NCBI GenBank assembly: GCA_033002965.1
Contig: JAURVB010003422.1
Span: 58,803-122,802 of the forward strand
Length of the DNA stretch: 64,000 bases
Source of the DNA: Piper betle
Lineage: Eukaryota > Streptophyta > Magnoliopsida > Piperales > Piperaceae
Direction of reading: 5' to 3'
The translations under genes and the position numbers were made by a program. Below are positions 56,698 through 64,000 of this stretch, in pieces (position 1 is the stretch's first letter; each line of letters begins with the position of its first letter). The notes beneath the pieces are model-generated. The model had not been told where the DNA came from and made no database searches. It saw only the letters and a list, made by a program, of their open reading frames with translations.

Positions 56698-57612
56698 TCC
56701 GCAGGATTGGTAGCAGTGTCAGTGACTCAGTTCACTACAGGCCAGAACTAGTTGGTTGGAATGATGATGCGACTAACCATTCAGTCGAGTGTACTTGAGC
56801 AGATCAGGATTATACAGGAAGCAGATCCACAGTTGAGGCAATGGTTGGAATAGGGAACACATCTAAAATTGACAAGAAATGCAGATGGGTTAGTTAGACT
56901 TAGAAGTTGACTCTTTGTGCCAAATGTTCTAGAGTGTCCCGGACTTCGACGTACAATTCCTTACGAAGCTCACATGTCGAGATGCTCATTGCATCCAAGT
57001 GGAGTGAAGATGTACTATGATGTCCAACGAACATATTGGTGGCTAGGAATGAAGAGAGAGGTATACGACACAGTTGCCAGATGTTTAGTGTGTCAACAAG
57101 TGAAAGCTGAATATGTACGCATGGTGGTATGCTACATCCATTGAAAGCGCCAGAGTGGAAGTGGGAGAGTATAGTGTATGACTTTGTAGTCAGTTTACCT
57201 AGGACCCACCAACAGAAGGATGCAATATGGAATCGACTCACAAAGAGTGCATATTTCATACTAATCAGGATGGATTACCCACAGACCACTTTGGCCACGT
57301 TGTACAGAGACCAGATAGTCAAGCTACATGGAATACCATGGGAGATCATATCAGACAGGGATCTGAGGTTCACCTCTCGATTTTGGAAGGCTTTCCAGGC
57401 AGCTATGGGCACTGAATAGAGATTCAGCACCGCCTTTCACCCACAAACAGATGGGCAGACCGAGAGGACCATACAGATCATAGAGGATTTGCTCCGAGTG
57501 TGCATTTTGGATTTCAGAAGAAGTTGGGAAGAGAACCTACCTCTAGTGGAGTTTTATTACAACAATAGCTATCAGGCTACGATAGGGATGGCACCATATG
57601 AAGCACTATATC
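56698..57612 (+). pseudogene. K integrase, zinc finger and core
   Basis: Zinc-binding region: EAHMSRCSLHPSGVKMYYDV and ARCLVCQQVKAE (HHCC pattern). Core: KWESIVYDFVVSLP (first catalytic Asp), then IWNRLTKSAYF with about four residues missing. Then IISDRDLRFTSRFWKAF (second Asp), a stop, and FHPQTDGQTERTIQ (catalytic Glu). It ends YQATIGMAPYEALY. All three catalytic residues are present, but frame changes near 57140 and 57418 interrupt it. At about 57615 the sequence jumps to an inverted C-terminus. Confidence 0.88.
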
Positions 57613-57614
57613 TT

Positions 57615-58180
57615 GGCTTTCCTATGTAGATTCTTCAACTACTCTTTGAGTTCATTGCATTCGTACTAGGGGGACTTCTTTCCTTTGAAGAATCTTCACT
57701 TTGCTATCTACAATCTGAACTGCATCTTCTAGATATTTTAGGTCTGGTTGCAGCTCCATTTCTCTACAGCTAACAACATGAGAGTTGCCTGGATGGTACT
57801 TCTTCAGCATCAACACATGGAAGACATCGTGCACAGCTGATAGGTGAGGCGGCAATGCTAGCCTATATGCCATTGGTCCAATGCACTCAATCACGTCAAA
57901 TGGTCCAATATGTCGCAGACTGAGTTTCCCTCACATCCCAAATCTCATGTTTCCCTTAGTCAGAGAGACCTTCAGGAGAACGTGATCTCTTAACGCGAAA
58001 TGAACTTCACATCTGCACTGATCAGCATAACTTTTCTGCCTGTCCTGAGCTACTCTCTTTCTCCTCCTGATCCACATCACTACTTCTTATGTCTATTGGA
58101 TCATCTCTGGCCCAACAACTACTAGCTCGCTGCCCTGTACCCAACATACTGGGGATCGACATGGTTTGACCTTACGTATA
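57615..58180 (-). pseudogene. K integrase C-terminus, inverted
   Basis: On the minus strand this reads [61 protein letters not shown] and [15 protein letters not shown]. It then reads [14 protein letters not shown]. This is exactly the gypsy integrase segment that normally follows APYEALYGRKCRSP. Its N-terminal end lies at the right (about 58175) and its C-terminal end near 57640. The simplest reading is an inversion of about 560 bp inside element K. Stops in the segment show decay. Confidence 0.88.
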
Positions 58181-58184
58181 CCTT

Positions 58185-58942
58185 GAGCAGGCTGATATGC
58201 AAATCTCAATGAGCTCTCGATTAGTGAGAAGGATGTTCCATTCTCAAGGGATTTTTACATCTTTATGTCTTGAGCTTCCTCGCACCGAAGAGGGGTGGAG
58301 TAGACAAGTACTATTGTGTACAGCTCATGTCTAGACTTGTAGTATCAAAGGGTAATGATGGCGAGTGCTTGAGAGTAATCAGTCATTGTGCTTTCAGCCA
58401 GGCATTATATGGAGGTTTGGAGAGGACCTAGGTTACCCGAGAGTGGGACTAGTCATTGCCGAGAGAGGCATTTGCTAAAAGTGGCATAGCACTATTACAG
58501 TTCATGATGCTATCGAGTCTGTAGGTTAATGGCTCATTAGTAGATGCCCTTTGAGTGTTCCCATGGAGAGTATATACAATTTTTCTTTCCAATTGCCAGT
58601 TTGTACTAATTATTTTTCGGGCCAGTGACATTCATTTCTGACATTTTCTTTATTATATTTGTAGGTTTTGGGTTCTAGTGTATTGGGCCATCTTTGGTGG
58701 AAGGACATATAGATGCTACACACACTTGTGCTCAATGAGTCATTGTTTTCATTCTGATTTTTATCTATGCTTGATGCATTTTCATGTGTATTTAGTAATG
58801 TCTTCTATTCTCGTGCTGCCAAGAGAGTGGTTTCGATCTAAATATTGTTCGAGTCTTACAGATTAATTGATTTAAATATGATTCGACTCGATCGTAATAA
58901 TTCTAATTCAATTCTTAGGTGAACCGAAATAGGGGTGTTACA
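58185..58942 (+). repeat. K 3' LTR, partial
   Basis: The part near 58225-58450 resembles the B LTR block GGGATCC..CTCC...AGTACTATTGTGTACAGCTC (49520-49640). The final 290 bp match 2730-3013 of C1 and end AGGGGTGTTACA. The first part of the LTR is missing. It contains features of both B and C LTRs, so it may be a recombinant or a further related family. Confidence 0.6.
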
Positions 58943-61090
58943 TCCACAGCATGACAAAGATGAGTACTCTGTCTTAATGGAAGAAGGGCTGGAGACTAAT
59001 GAGCTACTAGAGATAGTTTCTCAACATGGCTGGTATAAGTAATGACTATTTTCAAAGAAGTAATATGGGCAATAGGAAAGAACATCCAACATCTAAATTT
59101 TCATGTCGGGGCATTGCAACCTTGATGAGATGTCTCTCTTAACACACATATCCCATGCCACATTGGACAAACAAATCCTACTATATGCCATGATAAAGAA
59201 GAAGAAGGTTGATGCTGGATGGATCACATAAACAACATGATTGACTCTGTGTAGCCAACAAAAGTCTTGTGGTTCCCATCTATAATCACCCAATTGTGCT
59301 CAAAAACCATAATTGAAGTAGAAAAATAAATGAAGAAAGAATAAAGGCAGCTGCTATTTTGGCTAGAGCTTTGGATGAGGCGCCATAGATTGTAAGGTAG
59401 AAGATTGTTGCTAAGATATTAGAAGAAATCAAAAGAATCAAGGAAATACTGGAGAAGCTGCTCACCTTCATGGTGTACCAGCACAACTGAAACATGTTCA
59501 TGCAAAAGAAATGTAATGAGAATAAGGTGGACACGCCATAACATTTCTCTGATTGCAGATACCTCGAATGAAGCAGGAGAAACGTCAAAGGAGAAGATAG
59601 AAGAAAACAAGGAAGCATAGGCACAAGATACTAAGCAAAAAAGGCAAAAGTAGGAAAGATTTCAAGGCTTCAACAAGGAAATCTTTCTCCCTCATCTCTT
59701 TTCTCTTCAAGCAAAAAGGAAAAACTCAGCACCACCAGAGCTTGAAAAGGAAGAAGAAGAGAAAATGAAAGAAGAGTATGAGGAAGAAGAAATTACCATG
59801 AACTTGGGAGGTGCCAAACCACTAACAGGTCAATTCATCATGGCCAATGCTAGCTCAAATGAAGAAGAGTAAGCAATGAGAAAATCTTTCTCCCCCATCT
59901 CTTTTCTTTCTTGAACAATTATTTTGAGATTGCCATATTTTGCATAACTGTGAGGACACAGTTATCAACAAGATTGGAGGGAGATAAATGATTAGGATCT
60001 AATGATAACTATGGTTTGTAAACTATTAACTTGGTTTCTTTTTTATTAATTCTTTGTTATGCTATTTTGGGAGATACTAAATAAGTAGGAATTAATTCTA
60101 ATTTCAAGCAATAGCATGAAGTAGTTTAGAGCTTATTCACTCACATTATGATGTCATGAGTGTTTGTTTTAAGCAATCATTGCTATTATCTCTTATCCAT
60201 AAGCACAGTCCAGGATGATGTGGTAGGATCAGTTGCGAACATAGGAAGAAAAGAAAGTTAGAATTCCACTTCAGAATATTCGAGGAGAAACATGCAGATT
60301 TAAGATAGTTGGGAAATTCTTTAGGTGAGTTTTATTCACCAGGCCAAATTAGCTACCCCTAATAAAACTAAGGTTTAGCCAAATTTGAGCCTAACATTGA
60401 CCTCCAAATTGAATTTCCCAAAAAATTTAACCCCCGCCTATCTTATGAGAATTTCATGATTTCTTTTTCCTTAACCTAGCATTACTTCACTAAAATTATC
60501 CTAAGTGGTTAAGAGCTCATAGGGTAGAAAGGATGATGCTATCATGGAAGGAAGAATAAAACAGAGAAAAAGATGAGTAAAGAATTTAAGGCAAAGTAAA
60601 TGGGGTGAGATTATTTCAAAAAAGAACAAAACTTCTTGAAAACCAAAGGAAGAAACACCAAAGGGAGAAGGAAAAGAAAAATCAGAATAATCATAAGATG
60701 CATGACGACCACTTAAAAAAAATTAGTATAGTGATGCCTTTGCTTGTTTCCTTGATAACCAAATTGAAGCCTTAGTGTAAGCCCCATTACAACCTATGAA
60801 ATCCTACTAATCCTTACTATCCAAAAATTCAGATCAGTGGAGAGAACTATCTGAAATTGGAACATATGATGAACAGATCCCCTGTGTCTTATAAGAATTC
60901 TAACCTATCTACACAAGGCAATGTGATTGGATAGAGATATTTATTTGTTTAGACAAGTCATTCATAATATCATATGAGTAGGAAAAGGTCTTTACCTATA
61001 ATTGCTATTATCAAAAAATTAGAATGAATTCATCTAAGTTGAGTTAAAATAACTATTTTGTAGGGACTAGAAAAGATTCAAGTTTGAGGG
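58943..61090. other. Non-coding retroelement-like stretch
   Basis: There is no polymerase or gag. A GAAGAAGAAGAGAAAATGAAAG-like acidic/basic tract occurs at 59740-59790. AGCCCCATTACAACCTATGA near 60780 and GATTGGAGGGAGATAAATGA near 59975 resemble, from memory, the long non-coding region before the 3' LTR of plant Athila/Tat-type gypsy elements. Open frames at 59286-59624 (minus) are dominated by Phe/Ser/Leu and not recognised. Confidence 0.35.
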
Positions 61091-61094
61091 CTTG

Positions 61095-62340
61095 ATAAAT
61101 CCTAAAAAAGTAATTATTTTTATAGCTTTCACGCACAATTTTGATGGCCATGCATCATTTTCTCTATCATTTTTGCTAAAATAAGAATTTTCCAAAATAT
61201 ATGGAAAAATAGAAATATTATCAATTTTGAGTTCAAATTTTGAATAATATTGCCTTTTGCAAGGAACTATGAAAATGACGAAAGTTGGTGAACACCAAGC
61301 TCGTGCTCCTCACAAGAAAGAAGAAGGAGGCTCATAATAGAAAGTGACGGTTTAACCTAACCCAAAGTCAATGCTACACACATGCAAGTGGAAGTCAGTC
61401 TTCCCACCATCAACCTCGGATGAACCACTTCTGGACACATCCAGGTGGGGAATAAATCTGCATACGGTCAGTCTGCAAATCCTTCTAACTCCCAACAAAG
61501 CGTTGCACATTCTTGCACATGTCCTTAACCAAGAAAATAAATCTACCAATCTGGTCAGGACCACTTCATATGGTCACCTTGTTGAGCAAGAAAGAAACAC
61601 ACTCCTCTTATGAGAATAATTAAAGAAGATTTTCCATACGTATTAGTTGAATAGGAAGGTGCAAGGAAGCTGCCATGCAAACATACACATGCACGTGTTG
61701 TTTGAATTGGGAGCAAACTTCACCAACTACACGTGTTGGCCAAGGAAGAAAAAACTTAACACCTACCTTGGAGAAATCATTGTGTTAGATCACACTTCTA
61801 GTACAAACACTATGAGGACATTTCCACAAACTTACCAGGAAGAAGCCAATGGTCCAACATAGCCACTTGGAAGCTATAAATAAGAACCGTTTGAGAGAGT
61901 TTTGGAGATCCGATCCAATTTTAGAGTTAGAGTAGAGTGTAATGAGTATTTTTGAATACTTTGTGAGGAGGGTTTTTCTTCTTAAGATAGGAGTTTGGAG
62001 ATCTTCTCCTCCACTGGAGATTGCAAGAAGGAAGGGTTCTTAGCTGCAAAGGAAATTTTGCGCACCAAGCTACAAAGAAAACAACATTACAAAGGACTAG
62101 TTTAGGCCTGGCATCAACTTTACAAATTTGCTTGCCTCTACTCTTTTCTTTTGATGTGTTGAGATTTCTTGATGGATTGTATAATGTATTTTAACTCTTT
62201 CATGAGGTAGAAGATAGTGATCTAGGATGGACAAGGGATCCTAGTTGATATGTAGTGTATCTATTTGTTTTCTATTGTGTTATGATTGATTGTGAATTAC
62301 TTATTTCATTGTGGTTCCTAATGCTTTAAGAGAGTAGCTA
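61095..62340 (+). repeat. Possible Athila/Tat-type LTR
   Basis: The sequence GTTTGAGGGCT, purine-rich, is followed by TGATAAATCC at about 61095, the way Athila/Tat 3' LTRs begin. A TATA-like GCTATAAATAAG lies near 61875, followed by GAGAGAGTTTTGGAG. No second copy exists in the window, no end was found, and the identification is from general pattern only. Confidence 0.35.
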
Positions 62341-64000
62341 ACTTTTGCATGTATAAAAGATTCATGCTAGCACTGAACATAGGCAGGTTGATGTTCTTGC
62401 ATGAAGCAGTTTGTGATTCTTTTAGTAGACACTAGAGTCATAAATATCCACACATGCAAGTTTTCGTAATGCACCAGTCTTGTACTGTTTGCACAGACAT
62501 GTGGAATGAGGCAAGGGTGGTAGGTTATAATATGCAGCAACAACCATTTATAGTCAATTTTTTTCCCTGGATATCAACTTTGATCATGCTATAAATTTAT
62601 AGATATGACATAGATGAATTGCTCATTGACTAGGAGAACTTGGAACATCCCAGATCCATTTTATAATTGAAAGAACTTTCGTTAGCATGTCTCACAGATA
62701 TTCTCAATATTTTTTGATCTTGTTACCATTTTAGTTTCAAGCATTTACATCAATTAGTGTACTCAATTGGCATAGATTTACACTCATTATATTTATGTGC
62801 TTTATTTCACATCAATATTAGAAGTATTACTTATTAGGATATGTGAAGTGAGTTCGCCGAGTTAGGACGAGAAGCTCAACTTATCTAGGTCTGTAGAACT
62901 CCCTATCCTCTATCGTAGATTTGATCATGGGACGAAGTTAGTGGAGCTTTATTGGATCCTACCAACTTCAGGACGTCTAGACGATTTTCGCCCCTAGTTT
63001 AATAAAACTTCAAGGTTGAGATCCTTTGATGGTTTTTAAATTTGAGATAAAGAAATTGTATGATATAAAGCCCCTACCCAGGCCCCTATATGTACATGTA
63101 TTAATGACAAAATTCCTTACGTATGCTTCTCTGTGTGATCCTGCTAACAATGACGTATGATGTGGGCATGCTACTGTCAATTAGATTTTGGTACATTTGT
63201 AGGTTATGACACATTGCATGCGACCGTTGATTTTTTTGGGTTGCCCATGGTGCCATTGAGGGTTCCAACACAAGATGTAAGATTATATTGCACGATCGTT
63301 GAGTGACTCTGACCTATGCTAGATACTTGGGATTTCCTTCATGGGTATAAACCAAGTTTAACATTATCATTGGTTACTTTCAGAACGGTAATCAACTTGT
63401 TTGATTACAGAGTTTTTTCCTATATATAGGTATGTAGGCTTTAGTTAGCATAGGCCGGCAATGGCGGAAGGATCAAGTAGCTCATGGCAGGGGTACCGGC
63501 CATTATGTTATTGTTAGTTATGAGTTGTGGTTATACAATTTGAGGAGTGAATTTAAATTGTAATATGATCCCCTAAATTGGTTTAAGGCTTTGATGTGTA
63601 ATAAGTTAAGTTATGATTTTTTCTTTCCTTGGCAGAGCGTGTTGGGTGTTATTTTATTTTATTTTATGTAACTCACTTTCTGAGCAGAGAGGTTATCTCT
63701 CTGCTATCAAACTATTGACCTACTTCATGTGTTTTCTTAATCTCCAAAGTCCTAGAACTTATGTTGGAGCACTTAACGTACGTTAAACGTACTTTGTTAT
63801 AGCTGTATGTATATTGAAGTAACGTGGATGGAGGAGCATACGGTGCATACCTTGTGAAGATCCACATGAAGACTGAATGTTAGGGTATGATGCCCTAGCA
63901 CTTGAAGAATCTCTCTGTGTTTTAATTTTTGGTTGTAGGTAATTGGAACAGGTAATTACGACCCTTGTGTTATACGTATTAAATTTTATATCATCATTTA
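62341..64000 (+). repeat. C-type LTR piece (C3) reaching the window edge
   Basis: 62990-63100 (TTTAATAAAACTTCAAGGTTGAGATCC...) and 63430-63990 (AGGGTATGATGCCCTAGCAC...) match 38120-38220 and 38640-39130 of the element-L LTR and, more weakly, 2230-2290 and 4360-4460. The start is not defined and the end lies beyond the window. The first few hundred bases (62341-62820) have no assignment. Confidence 0.5.

Larger units (their letters stand above)
47056..58942 (+). mobile_element. Gypsy element K with heavily nested 5' LTR
   Basis: This is a plus-strand Ty3/gypsy element: 5' LTR 47056-55129 (2.67 kb once nested insertions are removed), primer site 55134, gag, reverse transcriptase, RNase H, integrase with an inverted C-terminus, and a partial 3' LTR ending TGTTACA at 58942. 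Protease and the N-terminal half of reverse transcriptase are deleted. Flanks TTATT and TCCAC do not match as a TSD, consistent with rearrangement at the 3' end. Confidence 0.8.

Overview
This window looks like intergenic heterochromatin from a flowering-plant nuclear genome. It is AT-rich, contains no intact host gene that I can recognise, and is built almost entirely of nested, decayed transposable elements. Nearly all recognisable coding sequence is Ty1/copia or Ty3/gypsy gag-pol, broken by stops, frameshifts and deletions. LTRs were recognised by TG...CA ends, tRNA-iMet-type primer sites (TGGTATCAGAGC and variants), polypurine tracts, 5-bp target-site duplications (TSDs), and comparison of copies within the window. 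Family letters (A, B, C, E, F, G, H, J, K, L, S) are mine.

Layout. 1-845: minus-strand family-A LTR with leader. 846-4692: decayed plus-strand element C1. 5040-14940: copia element J (plus), interrupted in its integrase by an A-family LTR fused to a small E-type LTR (5551-7020), and in its reverse transcriptase by a full-length minus-strand copia element H1 (7957-14219). 14941-15698: a TRIM-like element. 16615-17072: a hAT-type MITE. 17794-26880: gypsy element F with gag and protease only, its first LTR carrying a TRIM and its second carrying a solo LTR (S). 26881-29017: chromodomain and probable 3' LTR of a chromovirus. 29018-34140: second copia element H2 (minus). 34141-36874: the least repetitive stretch, with two weak exon-like segments. 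36875-44548: (TA)n, then gypsy element L, whose gag is split by a solo B LTR (40675-43325). 44549-46643: hAT transposon with a BED zinc-finger remnant. 47056-58942: gypsy element K, whose 5' LTR contains a MULE-like element and an A-family element, the latter holding a TRIM plus a G-family LTR. 58943-64000: non-coding retroelement-like sequence, a possible Athila/Tat-type LTR and a C-family LTR piece.

The most unusual signals are structural. Two loci carry a roughly 152-bp TRIM LTR fused head-to-head to the 5' end of a large gypsy LTR, with TSDs bounding the composite rather than the parts. A 9-bp-TSD MULE-like element carries a piece of the LTR family it sits in. A fixed slot in several gypsy LTRs holds unrelated contents, including two unrelated tandem arrays. 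A clean inversion affects the integrase C-terminus of element K. I see no operons, CRISPR arrays, rRNA or convincing tRNA genes, and no intact autonomous element.
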